Below are positions 1-7,479 of a DNA stretch of 64,000 bases, piece by piece. The notes under the pieces were generated by a model. The model did no database searches. It had not been told where the DNA came from and saw only the letters and a list, made by a program, of their open reading frames with translations. The first letter of the stretch is position 1. The number at the start of each line of letters is the position of its first letter. The stretch lies in NCBI GenBank assembly GCA_017577575.1, contig PKRG01000007.1, forward strand, positions 54,799 through 118,798. The letters run 5' to 3'. The translations under genes and the position numbers were made by a program. The DNA is from Acidimicrobiia bacterium. GTDB lineage: Bacteria; Actinomycetota; Acidimicrobiia; Spongiisociales; ZC4RG35.

Positions 1-162
1 ATCCTGATCGACCGCTATGCGCTCCAGCCGCAACGCACCCTGTACACCGACGACCTGCCCGAGAACGTCGACCAGGCCCGCCGCCTGGGCTTCCAGGCCG
101 AGCTGTTCACCACCCCCGAGTCGCTGCGCGATCGGCTCGGGGGCCTCGGACTCATCCGATAG
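1..162 (+). CDS. HAD-superfamily hydrolase, C-terminal fragment
   Basis: The reading frame is open from the first base and ends in TAG at 160-162, leaving 53 residues of a protein truncated by the window edge. The segment LYTDDLPENVDQARRLGF is the motif IV region of haloacid-dehalogenase-like phosphatases, where paired acidic residues (here DD) bind Mg2+. The following helix and the phrase FTTPESLRDRL match the C-terminus of HAD-IA enzymes. The substrate cannot be deduced. The last 11 bases overlap, tail to tail, the end of the ABC ATPase gene on the other strand. Confidence 0.75.
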   Translation: MLIDRYALQPQRTLYTDDLPENVDQARRLGFQAELFTTPESLRDRLGGLGLIR

Positions 163-898
163 CCGGCGAAGGCGCCCGCGACAGCGCCGAGAGGACGTGC
201 TGTCTCGTCCTCACCAGCTCCCGGGAGGCCAGGTCCCGGGGCCGGCGGTCGTCGACGTCGACGATCTCGACGACATGCCCGGGTTGGCCGGAGAGGACCA
301 CGATCTCGTCGGCGAGCCGCAGCGCTTCGTCGATGTCGTGGGTGACGAGGAGCACCGTCTGGCGGTCGGCTGACCACAGGTCGAGCAAGTGCTGCTGCAG
401 GTCCGCCCTGGTCAACGCGTCGAGCGCGCTGAACGGCTCGTCCAGCAGCAACACCTCGGGAGATGTCACGAGAGCCCTGGCCAGGGCGACGCGCTGGGCC
501 ATCCCGCCCGACAGTTGCTTGGGCAGGGCGGTGGCGAAGTCCGCCAAGCCCACCCGCTGCAGCGTCGCCTCGGTCCGGGCCCGCGCCTCGGCGGCCGGCA
601 GGTGGCCGATCCCGAACGCCACGTTGGCGGCGACGGTGAGCCACGGCATCAGCCGCGGTTCCTGGAACACGACGCCGACGTCGGGGGAGGGGCCGGTGAC
701 GGGCCGGTCTCCGACCCACACCGTCCCCTCCGTCGGACGCTCCAAGCCCGCCACCAAGCGGAGGAGCGTGCTCTTGCCGCATCCACTCCCACCTATGACA
801 GCTGTCAGCCGGCCTTCCGGCACGTCCAGGTCGACACCGTCCAGGGCGAGATGCCCGTTCGGGTATCGCAGCGAGACGCCCTCGAGACGGACCTTCAT
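152..898 (-). CDS. ABC importer ATPase, nitrate/sulfonate/taurine type (SsuB/TauB-like)
   Basis: A 248-residue nucleotide-binding subunit that powers uptake through the permease encoded just upstream. Visible motifs are Walker A (GGSGCGKST, about residue 37), a Q-loop (VVFQEPRLMPW), the signature LSGGMAQRVALARAL, Walker B (VLLLDEPFSALD) and the switch histidine in VTHDIDEAL. The phrase EPRLMPWLTVAANVAFG is typical of the SsuB/TauB/NrtD branch. The ATG overlaps the permease stop by four bases (ATGA), so the two are translationally coupled. It is the last gene of a three-gene operon led by a SAM-I riboswitch, which points to a sulfur-containing substrate. Confidence 0.9.
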   Translation of the reverse strand: MKVRLEGVSLRYPNGHLALDGVDLDVPEGRLTAVIGGSGCGKSTLLRLVAGLERPTEGTVWVGDRPVTGPSPDVGVVFQEPRLMPWLTVAANVAFGIGHLPAAEARARTEATLQRVGLADFATALPKQLSGGMAQRVALARALVTSPEVLLLDEPFSALDALTRADLQQHLLDLWSADRQTVLLVTHDIDEALRLADEIVVLSGQPGHVVEIVDVDDRRPRDLASRELVRTRQHVLSALSRAPSPAIG

Positions 899-1746
899 GA
901 AGGCCTCGACTGGAAGTCGTCCTGCCAACGCACCAGCCGGGACCCCGCTCGAGCCAGCCCCCAGTCCGTGACCTTTCCGAGCAGGGCGAAGAGCACGATC
1001 GAGGCGATGATCACCGCCGGGCGGCCGGTCATCTGCCCGTCGACCAGCAGGTAGCCGAGGCCCCGGGAGGCACCGAGGAACTCCGCCGCCACCACGAACA
1101 TCCACCCCAGGCCGAGGCCGCCGCGCAGTCCGACGAGATAGGTGGGGAGGGATGCCGGGAGCAGGATCCGACGTGTCAGGTCGAACGTGCTCAACCCGTA
1201 GGTGCGCCCCACCTCGACGAGCTTGCGGTCCACCGAGCCGATGCCTTCCACCAGCGCCAGGTAGACCGGGAAGAACACGCCGACGGCGATCAACAGCACC
1301 TTCGGGGTCTCGAATATCCCGAACCACAGGATGAACAACGGGGTCCAGGCGATCGACGGGATGCTGCGCAGCGCCTGGAACGTCGGGTCGACGAACGCCC
1401 GGAACCTGCGGGACACGCCGCTCGCCGCCCCCAGCACCGTGGCCACGGTGACGCCCAGAAGGAATCCCCAGAGAACGCGCCACAACGTGGCCACGGTGTG
1501 GTCGGCGAGCTCCCCCGATGCCGCGAGCTCGAAGACCGTGCCGGCGATCTGGCTGGGGGAGGGGAGCAGCCGGGTGGAGACGAATCCCACCCGGGCTCCC
1601 ACCTCCCACAGCACCGCAGCCAGCAGGGGGAGGAGGAGCCCCTGCCAGCCCCATCCCCTGCGGCGGGCGACGGTCGGTCGTCGGGTGGGAACGACCACCT
1701 CGCCCAGGTTGGGGGACGTCTCGACGATCGTTTCGGGAAGGGCCAT
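895..1746 (-). CDS. ABC importer permease, SsuC/TauC-like
   Basis: A 283-residue inner-membrane permease of the BPD_transp_1 fold with about six hydrophobic segments. The EAA-like cytoplasmic loop sits around VEVGRTYGLSTFDLTRRILLP, where the ATPase docks. N-terminal phrases such as LLPSPSQIAGTVFELAASGEL and ALRSIPSIAWTPLFILWFG are characteristic of sulfonate, taurine and nitrate permeases. Its stop codon and the ATPase start overlap (ATGA). Its own ATG overlaps the stop of the binding-protein gene by one base (TGATG). Confidence 0.9.
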   Translation of the reverse strand: MALPETIVETSPNLGEVVVPTRRPTVARRRGWGWQGLLLPLLAAVLWEVGARVGFVSTRLLPSPSQIAGTVFELAASGELADHTVATLWRVLWGFLLGVTVATVLGAASGVSRRFRAFVDPTFQALRSIPSIAWTPLFILWFGIFETPKVLLIAVGVFFPVYLALVEGIGSVDRKLVEVGRTYGLSTFDLTRRILLPASLPTYLVGLRGGLGLGWMFVVAAEFLGASRGLGYLLVDGQMTGRPAVIIASIVLFALLGKVTDWGLARAGSRLVRWQDDFQSRPS

Positions 1747-2732
1747 CAGTCCTCCAGGTCCGCGGTGAAGCTCGGGTCGAACAGCTCGTCGAGCACCGCC
1801 TGCACGTCGACGTCGGCCTCGATCTCACCGGCGGCCTGCAGCGCCTCGCCGGCGCCGAGGATCGACTCGTACTGCGGGTCACCGAGCTTCGGCGTCGTGA
1901 AGCTCGTCCGGTCCAGCTGCGCCTGGGCGACCTCGATCGACAGGTCGGCGGCCTCGGCGAGGATCTCGGCCAGCTCGTCTGGGTTCTCCAGAGCCCACTT
2001 CCGGGCCCGCTCGTAGGCGGCGATCACCCTCTCGACCAGCTCGGGGTGCTGGGCGGCGAACTCCTCGTTGACGTTGAGGATCCCCCACGTGTTCAGCTCC
2101 GGACGGCGGTAGAACAGCCTCGCCCCCTGCTCCAGCTCCGCCTCGGCCATCATCGGGTCCAGGCCGGCCCAGGCGTCCACCTGTCCCTGTACCAGAGCGT
2201 TGCGGCCATCGGCGTGCTGGAGGAGCACCGCTTCGATGTCGTCCTCGGACAGGCCGTGATCGGCCAGAGCCCTGACCAGGAAGATGTGAGGATCGGTGCC
2301 ACGGGTCACCGCCACCCTCCGCCCCGCCAGGTCCTCGACCGTCTGGATGTCGCTGTCCTCGAGTGTGACGAGGGCGGTCCACTCCGGCTGCGAGTAGGCG
2401 TACACGGACTTGATCGGGCTGCCGGAGACCTTGGCGAGCAGGGCGGCGGCCCCGGCGGTCGAACCGAACTGCACGCTGCCGGAGTTCAGGAACTCGATCG
2501 CCTTGTTGCTGCCGGCGCTCTGGACCCAGGCGACCTCGATGCCATCGGCGCTCAGCTCTTCCTCGAGCCAGCCGAAGTGCCTCAGGACCAGGCTCGTCGG
2601 GTTGTAGTACGCCCAGTCGAGCGTGATGGTGGACGGCGTCTGGGCGGCTGCCCCGCCGCTGCACGCGGCGAGGGCCACGGCGGCGACCAGAGCCAAGACG
2701 CCAACGGTCGTGTCGAAGCGACGACGAAACAT
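1746..2732 (-). CDS. ABC importer substrate-binding lipoprotein, SsuA/NMT1-like
   Basis: A 328-residue secreted binding protein and the first gene of the operon. The N-terminus is basic, followed by a hydrophobic stretch ending in the lipobox ALAAC, so the mature protein is probably a lipoprotein with its lipidated Cys at about residue 23. The body follows the SsuA/NMT1 pattern: ITLDWAYYNPTSLVLRHFGWL at the start, an FLNSGSVQFGSTAGAA segment and a DAWAGLDPMMAEAE hinge region. The ATG is preceded by a good ribosome-binding site (AGGAGG, six bases before the start). A SAM-I riboswitch lies about 250 bases upstream on the same strand, so the ligand is probably a sulfonate or other organosulfur compound rather than nitrate. 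Confidence 0.88.
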   Translation of the reverse strand: MFRRRFDTTVGVLALVAAVALAACSGGAAAQTPSTITLDWAYYNPTSLVLRHFGWLEEELSADGIEVAWVQSAGSNKAIEFLNSGSVQFGSTAGAAALLAKVSGSPIKSVYAYSQPEWTALVTLEDSDIQTVEDLAGRRVAVTRGTDPHIFLVRALADHGLSEDDIEAVLLQHADGRNALVQGQVDAWAGLDPMMAEAELEQGARLFYRRPELNTWGILNVNEEFAAQHPELVERVIAAYERARKWALENPDELAEILAEAADLSIEVAQAQLDRTSFTTPKLGDPQYESILGAGEALQAAGEIEADVDVQAVLDELFDPSFTADLED

Positions 2733-2906
2733 GCAAGACCTCCTGTGGACGAACGGAACGAACGGACGGACGCCGGAAAGGGGGATCCTCTCGGGTGATG
2801 GCGTCTCGAGGGCCGGCTGTCAGGCGGCCCCGGGGGACACCCGAGAGCAGCCACAACAGCGCCCACAGGCGGATGTCGTCGCCGACGGAAGTCGTGTGAT
2901 CGTCAT

Positions 2907-2974
2907 GTCGAGCCTCGGTTGTCGGTGCTTACTTCTGATGCGCTCTGAGCGCCGCAAGCCTCCGACGGCTCGAC
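2907..2974 (-). promoter_or_regulatory. Long stem-loop after the SAM-I aptamer (possible expression platform)
   Basis: Directly downstream of the riboswitch P1 strand, GTCGAGCC (2967-2974 read on the minus strand) can pair with GGCTCGAC (2907-2914). An inner GTCGG/CCGAC helix follows in the same register. No U-run follows, so this is not a clear intrinsic terminator. It may be the switch helix or only a leader hairpin. The leader continues for about 175 more bases to the binding-protein gene, and I see nothing else there apart from the ribosome-binding site. Confidence 0.35.
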
Positions 2975-2979
2975 GGCAA

Positions 2980-3072
2980 CTCATCGATCGGGCGTTAGCA
3001 CCGTGCCCGAGTCAGGACTCGGGTCGGTTGCCGCGGCTTCACAGGGCCCGTCCCTCCACCGCTCTGGATGAG
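2980..3072 (-). promoter_or_regulatory. SAM-I (S-box) riboswitch
   Basis: The minus strand contains the conserved S-box core in the right order. P1 is CTCATC (3072-3067) pairing with GATGAG (2985-2980). Then come GGTGGAGGGACGGGCCC, TGAAGCCGCGGCAACC, a P3 hairpin (CCCGAGTC...GACTCGGG) and the near-invariant GGTGCTAA. These match the SAM-I consensus at the kink-turn and ligand-pocket positions. It precedes the SsuABC-like operon in the same orientation, so expression should fall when S-adenosylmethionine is plentiful. With about 250 bases between aptamer and start codon, control is more likely at transcription elongation than by occluding the ribosome-binding site, but no textbook terminator is visible. 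Confidence 0.92.
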
Positions 3073-3167
3073 CGCGTTGTCAACCGGCGAGAGGCTACAA
3101 CACCGCGGCTGGAAAGGACAAGCCAGTAGCCGGAGACGCCCGTCCGGGGCCGGCAGGGGGTGGGGGT

Positions 3168-3173
3168 TACAAT
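3168..3173 (+). promoter_or_regulatory. Candidate -10 box for tRNA-Ala
   Basis: TACAAT, one mismatch from the TATAAT consensus, lies 13 bases before the mature 5' end of the tRNA. No convincing -35 hexamer is visible in the G-rich sequence upstream. Confidence 0.45.
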
Positions 3174-3186
3174 CACGGGGACACAC

Positions 3187-3260
3187 GGGGCTGTAGCTCA
3201 GTCCGGCAGAGCACCTGCCTTGCACGCAGGGGGTCAGGGGTTCGAATCCCCTCAGCTCCA
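3187..3260 (+). tRNA. tRNA-Ala (anticodon TGC)
   Basis: A 74-base cloverleaf. The acceptor GGGGCTG pairs with CAGCTCC and contains the G3-U70 wobble pair that identifies alanine tRNAs. The anticodon stem CCTGC/GCAGG holds the loop CTTGCAC with anticodon TGC. The T arm is AGGGG-TTCGAAT-CCCCT. CCA is not encoded. Confidence 0.97.
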
Positions 3261-3269
3261 CTCCGCCTC

Positions 3270-4028
3270 TCAGGGTGTCCCGGCGCCGTCGACGACCAGG
3301 TCGTGGCCGACGGTGTAGCTCGAAGCCGGAGACGCCAGCCACACGATCGCTTCGGCTATCTCGGCCGTGGTGGCCACCCTCCCCATCGGAACCACGGCGG
3401 ATATGCGGGCGTCACGGTCGGCGTCGGTCTCGCCGGGCAAACGCGACATCGGCGTGTCCACCGGCCCCGGGCTGACGGCATTGATCCGGATCCCGTGAGC
3501 GATGTTCTCCTTGGCCGCCGCACGGGTGAGAGTGCCGATCGCCGTTTTCGTGGCGGCGTAGGCGCCCAGCATCGGGAGCGTCAGGTGGGCGCCGATGGTC
3601 GAGGCGACGTTGACGATCACTCCACCGCCGTGGGCCCGCATGTGACGGATCTCGTGCTTCATGCACAGCCACGTGCCGGTGAGGTTGGTCGCTACCAGCC
3701 GATTCCACGACTCCTCGTCCAGGTCGGCGAGCGGGCGGTGGGGCCCCAGCATTCCGGCATTGTTGACGGCGACGTGCAGCCCGCCGTGACGCCGGACCGT
3801 CTCACCGACCAGATCCGCCACCTGGCCACCGTCGGTGACGTCGGTCGGGATCGCGTCGGCGGAGCCCCCCTCTCGCTCGATCATCTCCACCGTCTCCTTC
3901 AGGAGCTCCGGGCGCCGTCCCGCCACCACCACCGTGGCCCCGCGACGGGCGAGGGCGAGGGCGGTGGCCCGTCCGATCCCGGAGCCCCCGCCGGTGACTA
4001 CGGCGACCTGGCCCTGGAACTGGACCGA
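3270..4028 (-). CDS. Short-chain dehydrogenase/reductase with no normal start codon (possible frameshift)
   Basis: A classical SDR oxidoreductase of about 250 residues. It has the dinucleotide-binding loop VVTGGGSGIGRA, the NNAG motif (VAVNNAGMLG), catalytic Ser in IVNVASTIGA, the YxxxK pair (YAATKTA) and the C-terminal VGHDLVVDGAG. The cofactor motif is encoded between about 3950 and 3995, but the frame is closed by TGA at 4029-4031 and contains no ATG, GTG or TTG before that motif. The first usable start, ATG at 3932, would delete the nucleotide-binding loop. A one-base indel (in the organism or the assembly) just upstream is the simplest explanation, because the neighbouring frame offers TTG and then LTDRSS. 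It follows the radical SAM gene on the same strand. Substrate unknown. Confidence 0.75.
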   Translation of the reverse strand, partial: SVQFQGQVAVVTGGGSGIGRATALALARRGATVVVAGRRPELLKETVEMIEREGGSADAIPTDVTDGGQVADLVGETVRRHGGLHVAVNNAGMLGPHRPLADLDEESWNRLVATNLTGTWLCMKHEIRHMRAHGGGVIVNVASTIGAHLTLPMLGAYAATKTAIGTLTRAAAKENIAHGIRINAVSPGPVDTPMSRLPGETDADRDARISAVVPMGRVATTAEIAEAIVWLASPASSYTVGHDLVVDGAGTP

Positions 4029-4052
4029 TCAGTCAAGAATTGGCCGTCGCGG

Positions 4053-5018
4053 TCAGCCGAATGGCAGCGAGGTCTGCACCGGCTTCTTCTCGGGCGGTTT
4101 CGGCTCCCGCCGGTAGGGGCTCCTCCTGCGCTTCGGGTTCGACAGGTAGGCCCGGTCGCGATACAGCTTCTCGTATTCGGGCACCAGGTCCGGCCGCTTC
4201 ATCGCCAGCCAGGACATGAAGTGCTGTTTCACCCCGGGCCGCAGGTGGAGCATGATCCGCGAAACCGACTGCGCTCCCGCTTCCCGGCACGCCTCCTCCA
4301 CCGCCGCGATCTGGTCGGGGCGGTCGGAGAGGCCGGGGATGATGGGGGCGACGAGGACGCTGCTCGGCACGCCGGCCTCGGTGAGCCTCGCCACCGCCTC
4401 GACGCGTCGCCGGGGGTGGGGTGTCCCCGGCTCCGTCAGCTTCCACACTTCGGGGTCGAGAGTGCCGATCGAGAAGTTGACCGAGATCTCGGTGCGCTTG
4501 GCCGCTTCCACGAACAGGTCGAGGTCGCGCAGCGCCAGCGTCGACTTGGTGAGGATCGAGAACGGGTTCGACCTCTCCACCAGCACCTCGAGCACGCCCC
4601 GGGTCAGCCGGTACTTGCCCTCTGCCGGTTGATAGGGGTCGGTGTTGGTGCCCATGGCGATCAGCTCGCCCGCCCAGCGGCCCGGCTCCGTCTCGGCCCG
4701 GACGAGCTCCACGGCGTTGATCTTCACCACGATCTGGGTCTCGAAGTCGGAACCGATGTCGAAGCCGAGGTACTCGTGGGTGGGGCGGGCGAAGCAGTAG
4801 ACGCAGGCGTGGCTGCAGCCCCGATAGGGGTTGATCGTCCAGTTGAAGCCGAATCGGTCCCAGGGGACGTGGTTGAGGATCGTCTTGGCCTCGACCTCGT
4901 GGAACGTGAGGCCGCGATACTCGCCCCGGCCCGCCACCCGACGGCCCAGTTCGAAGAGTCCCCCTGAGGCCGGTGTCGGCCAAGGCAGTTCCGTCACCGC
5001 GCCCAGGCTATCGAACAT
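4053..5018 (-). CDS. Rv2578c-type radical SAM protein (SPL-like family)
   Basis: A 321-residue radical S-adenosylmethionine protein. The cluster motif CSHACVYCF (CxxxCxxC) sits near residue 67 in NPYRGCSHACVYCFARP, followed by the GTNTDPYQPAEGKY and SILTKS segments typical of the Rv2578c/PA0069 family, distantly related to spore photoproduct lyase. The biochemical reaction of this family is not established, and DNA or RNA repair is only an idea from the SPL link. The ATG at 5018 was chosen because the family starts shortly before the RGLTFHEVEAKTILN segment. A longer upstream extension is low-complexity and unlikely. A damaged SDR gene follows 24 bases downstream. Confidence 0.85.
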   Translation of the reverse strand: MFDSLGAVTELPWPTPASGGLFELGRRVAGRGEYRGLTFHEVEAKTILNHVPWDRFGFNWTINPYRGCSHACVYCFARPTHEYLGFDIGSDFETQIVVKINAVELVRAETEPGRWAGELIAMGTNTDPYQPAEGKYRLTRGVLEVLVERSNPFSILTKSTLALRDLDLFVEAAKRTEISVNFSIGTLDPEVWKLTEPGTPHPRRRVEAVARLTEAGVPSSVLVAPIIPGLSDRPDQIAAVEEACREAGAQSVSRIMLHLRPGVKQHFMSWLAMKRPDLVPEYEKLYRDRAYLSNPKRRRSPYRREPKPPEKKPVQTSLPFG

Positions 5019-5117
5019 GTGTTCTGGGTGCAATCGGATTGGGCTTTGTTCCCCGGCCGACGACCGGAATTCCGGTGGCGCAGATAAGGTTGGGGCTACG
5101 GGAGCGAAAGGATTCGA

Positions 5118-6296
5118 ATGCCGAACGCGGTCATCGTCGACGCAGTCCGCACGCCGATCGGAAGGCGCAACGGGAAGCTCAAGGACATCCACCCGGTCGA
5201 CCTCGCCGCCATCCCCCTCAAGGCGCTCGTCGAGCGCAACGACCTCGATCCGGGCCTCATCGAGGACGTGATCATGGGAACGGTGATGCAGACCGGCGAA
5301 CAGGGTGTGAACGTCGGTCGCAACGCCGCCCTCGCCGCCGGGTTCCCCGAGGAGGTCGTGGGGGTCACGATCGACCGTCAGTGCGGCTCTTCGCAGCAAG
5401 CGGCCCACTTCGCCGCCCAGGGTGTGATCGCCGGGGCCTACGACGTCGTCATCGCCGCCGGGGTCGAGTCCATGACCAGGGTGCCGATGGGCATCACCTC
5501 CCAGCAGGGGCCGGGAAAGCCCTTCGGGCCCAAGATGCTGGAGCGCTACAGCCAGGGTCTCGTGCCCCAGGGCATCTCGGCGGAGATGATCGCCGAGAAG
5601 TGGGGCCTCAGCCGGGAGGCTCTGGATGAGTTGTCCTTGGAGTCCCATCGTCGGGCGGCCCGGGCCACCGACGAGGGCCGTTTCGAGAGCCAGATCGTGC
5701 CCGTCGAGGTGCAGACCGAAGACGGCGTCGAGGTGATGACCACCGACGAAGGCATTCGCCGGGACACGTCCATGGAGAAGCTGTCGTCGCTGCAGCCGGC
5801 GTTCAAGCCCGACGGCGTGGTCACCGCCGGCAACTCGTCACAGATCTCCGACGGCGCCGCCGCCGTCCTCATCATGTCCGAGGACAAGGCCGAGGAGCTG
5901 GGCCTCGAGCCCATGGCCCGCTTCGTGTCGTTCTCGCTCGCCGGTGTCGACCCCATCACCATGCTCACCGGGCCCATTCCCGCCACCTCGAAGGTGCTGG
6001 AGCGTGCCGGCCTCACCATCGACGACATCGACCTGTTCGAGATCAACGAGGCGTTCGCCTCGGTGGTCGGCGCGTGGCGCATGGAGCATGGTGGCAGCGA
6101 CCCCGACGGCCTGTGGGAGCGGACCAACGTCAACGGAGGGGCGATCGCCCTGGGCCACCCGCTCGGCGCCTCCGGTGCCCGCCTCCTGACGACCCTCGTC
6201 CACGAGCTGGTTCGGACCGGTGGACGCTACGGACTGCAGAGCATGTGCGAGGGCGGCGGGATGGCCAACGGCACCATCATCGAACGCATCGGGTAG
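5118..6296 (+). CDS. Thiolase (acetyl-CoA C-acyltransferase)
   Basis: A 392-residue thiolase, the usual family length, which cleaves 3-ketoacyl-CoA with CoA or condenses two acyl-CoAs. The acyl-accepting Cys89 is in DRQCGSSQQA. The other catalytic residues are His347 in ALGHPLGASGAR and Cys377 in MCEGGGMANG. The overall sequence resembles FadA/steroid-type thiolases more than the biosynthetic PhaA type, so fatty-acid or sterol-chain beta-oxidation is the likelier pathway. A ribosome-binding site (AAAGGA) precedes the ATG, and a weak -10 (TAAGGT, about 5083) lies upstream. The stop overlaps the GTG of the following small gene by one base. Confidence 0.93.
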   Translation: MPNAVIVDAVRTPIGRRNGKLKDIHPVDLAAIPLKALVERNDLDPGLIEDVIMGTVMQTGEQGVNVGRNAALAAGFPEEVVGVTIDRQCGSSQQAAHFAAQGVIAGAYDVVIAAGVESMTRVPMGITSQQGPGKPFGPKMLERYSQGLVPQGISAEMIAEKWGLSREALDELSLESHRRAARATDEGRFESQIVPVEVQTEDGVEVMTTDEGIRRDTSMEKLSSLQPAFKPDGVVTAGNSSQISDGAAAVLIMSEDKAEELGLEPMARFVSFSLAGVDPITMLTGPIPATSKVLERAGLTIDDIDLFEINEAFASVVGAWRMEHGGSDPDGLWERTNVNGGAIALGHPLGASGARLLTTLVHELVRTGGRYGLQSMCEGGGMANGTIIERIG

Positions 6297-6577
6297 TGGC
6301 ACAGATCGGAATCGGACAGATCCTCATCGCTCTCGCCATCGGCGTGACGGTCTGGGTCGTGTCCATGAAGATCCTGCGCATCCTCGCCACCCCACCTCCT
6401 CCCATCGACCCCGAGGACGTGGTGGAAGTGGAGGACCAGGACTACAAGTGCACGGTCTGCGGCACCGAGGTCACGCTCCGCGTCGCCAACGTGCTCGAGA
6501 TGTCCCCGCCCAAGCACTGCCGTGAAGAGATGGTGCCGGTCTGGCGCCCGGGCTCGGGCCGGCACCTCCGTGCCTAG
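6296..6577 (+). CDS. Small membrane-anchored zinc-ribbon-like protein
   Basis: A 93-residue protein with one N-terminal transmembrane helix (QILIALAIGVTVWVVSMKIL) followed by a proline-rich hinge. The cytosolic domain carries CTVCG and, about 20 residues later, HC, a likely half-classical zinc ribbon. It is encoded immediately after the thiolase, with GTG overlapping the TAG, so co-expression is likely. Short proteins of this shape occur beside thiolase or crgA in actinobacteria, but I do not recognise a function. Confidence 0.7.
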   Translation: MAQIGIGQILIALAIGVTVWVVSMKILRILATPPPPIDPEDVVEVEDQDYKCTVCGTEVTLRVANVLEMSPPKHCREEMVPVWRPGSGRHLRA

Positions 6578-6598
6578 TTGTCCACAGCCTGTGGACAA
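6578..6598. promoter_or_regulatory. Perfect 21-bp palindrome of two DnaA-box-like 9-mers
   Basis: TTGTCCACA (6578-6586) and its inverted copy TGTGGACAA (6590-6598) flank GCC, giving a perfect palindrome centred on one base. TTGTCCACA is the DnaA-box form common in high-GC actinobacteria. The site starts at the base after the stop of the upstream gene and lies about 77 bases before crgA. No cluster of further boxes or AT-rich unwinding element is visible. A DnaA-responsive site is therefore more plausible than an origin, and another dimeric regulator is also possible. Confidence 0.55.
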
Positions 6599-6674
6599 GT
6601 CTTGGGAAAACTACAAGTTTGTCATTCACAAGCAGAGGGCTGTGGCCCACCGAGCGAGAGTTACGCTAGGGCGC

Positions 6675-6911
6675 ATGCCAGAGTCGAAGCGTCGCAAGCC
6701 GAGATCCAAGGGTCCGACCCCGCCCAAGCGCGCCATCCCCAAAGACGCCCCGGAGAGCCCGCGCTGGTACGTGGCCCTGATGGCCGGTCTCATGGCGGTC
6801 GGTGTGATCCTCGTCCTGGTCCGGTTCTTCTTCCGAACTGACCAGTGGGTGCTCCTGTTGGGCCTGATCGCGATCTCGGCGGGCTTCATAATGACGACGA
6901 ACTACCGGTGA
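6675..6911 (+). CDS. crgA: Cell division protein CrgA
   Basis: A 78-residue protein with a basic, proline-rich N-terminus and two transmembrane helices (WYVALMAGLMAVGVILVLV and WVLLLGLIAISAGFIMTT). CrgA is an actinobacterial septum factor that interacts with FtsZ, FtsI and FtsQ and coordinates septal peptidoglycan synthesis. Its neighbours, trpG/pabA, pknB, pbpA and rodA, are the same as in mycobacteria, which makes the identification firm. The -10 hexamer TACGCT (6662-6667) ends seven bases before the ATG and there is no ribosome-binding site, so the mRNA is probably leaderless. The stop overlaps the next start (GTGA). Confidence 0.93.
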   Translation: MPESKRRKPRSKGPTPPKRAIPKDAPESPRWYVALMAGLMAVGVILVLVRFFFRTDQWVLLLGLIAISAGFIMTTNYR

Positions 6912-7468
6912 GAGTCCTCGTCCTCGACAACTACGACTCCTTTACTTTCAACCTCGCCCAGTACCTGGGCGAGCTGGGTGCCGAGCCCGAGGTGATCCGC
7001 GCCGATCAGATCACCCCCGACGAGGCGGAAGCCAGCGGTTACGACCGGATCGTGATCTCACCCGGCCCGGGGCGGCCCGAGGAGGCGGGCAACTCCATCG
7101 CCTTCGTCCAGCGGTTCGCCGGGCGGATCCCCATCCTCGGGGTTTGCCTGGGCCATCAGGCGATCGTGGCGGCGTTCGGGGGCTCGGTGGACCTGGCCCC
7201 CGAGCCGCGGCACGGCAAGACCTCGATGATCCGCCACGACGGGAGGGGCGTGTTCTCCGGGCTGAGCGACCCGTTCGAAGCGACTCGCTACCACTCGCTG
7301 GCCGCCGTCCGGCTCCCCGACGAGCTGGAGGCCTGCGCCTGGTCGGAGGACGGGGTGGTCCAGGGAGTGCGCCACCGCCGCCACGACATCCATGGCGTCC
7401 AGTTCCACCCCGAGTCGGTGATGACGACGGAGGGCAAGGCCCTCCTCGCCAATTTCTTGTCCCCCTGA
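6908..7468 (+). CDS. trpG: Anthranilate/para-aminobenzoate synthase glutamine amidotransferase subunit
   Basis: A 186-residue class I glutamine amidotransferase that supplies ammonia to chorismate for anthranilate or para-aminobenzoate. The nucleophile Cys80 lies in LGVCLGHQAIVAAFGG, with His167 and Glu169 in GVQFHPES. LDNYDSFTFNLAQYLGELG and ISPGPGRP are family hallmarks. The partner chorismate-binding subunit is not in this window, so whether it serves tryptophan, folate or both (as with shared TrpG/PabA subunits) cannot be decided. It starts at GTG 6908, overlapping crgA, and ends 11 bases from the convergent pknB. Confidence 0.92.
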   Translation: MRVLVLDNYDSFTFNLAQYLGELGAEPEVIRADQITPDEAEASGYDRIVISPGPGRPEEAGNSIAFVQRFAGRIPILGVCLGHQAIVAAFGGSVDLAPEPRHGKTSMIRHDGRGVFSGLSDPFEATRYHSLAAVRLPDELEACAWSEDGVVQGVRHRRHDIHGVQFHPESVMTTEGKALLANFLSP

Positions 7469-7479
7469 CCAGCGGGGCC

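Noticed and set aside
3303..4967. A 554-codon plus-strand frame across the SDR and radical SAM genes
   Set aside because: It spans two genes with firm motifs on the other strand and has a composition typical of antisense frames.
5019..5648. An N-terminal extension of the radical SAM protein by about 210 residues
   Set aside because: It would run through the thiolase start on the opposite strand, is low-complexity, and the family starts near the chosen ATG at 5018.
6578..6674. A chromosomal replication origin
   Set aside because: Only two DnaA-like boxes are present, there is no AT-rich unwinding region, and dnaA and dnaN are not in the window.
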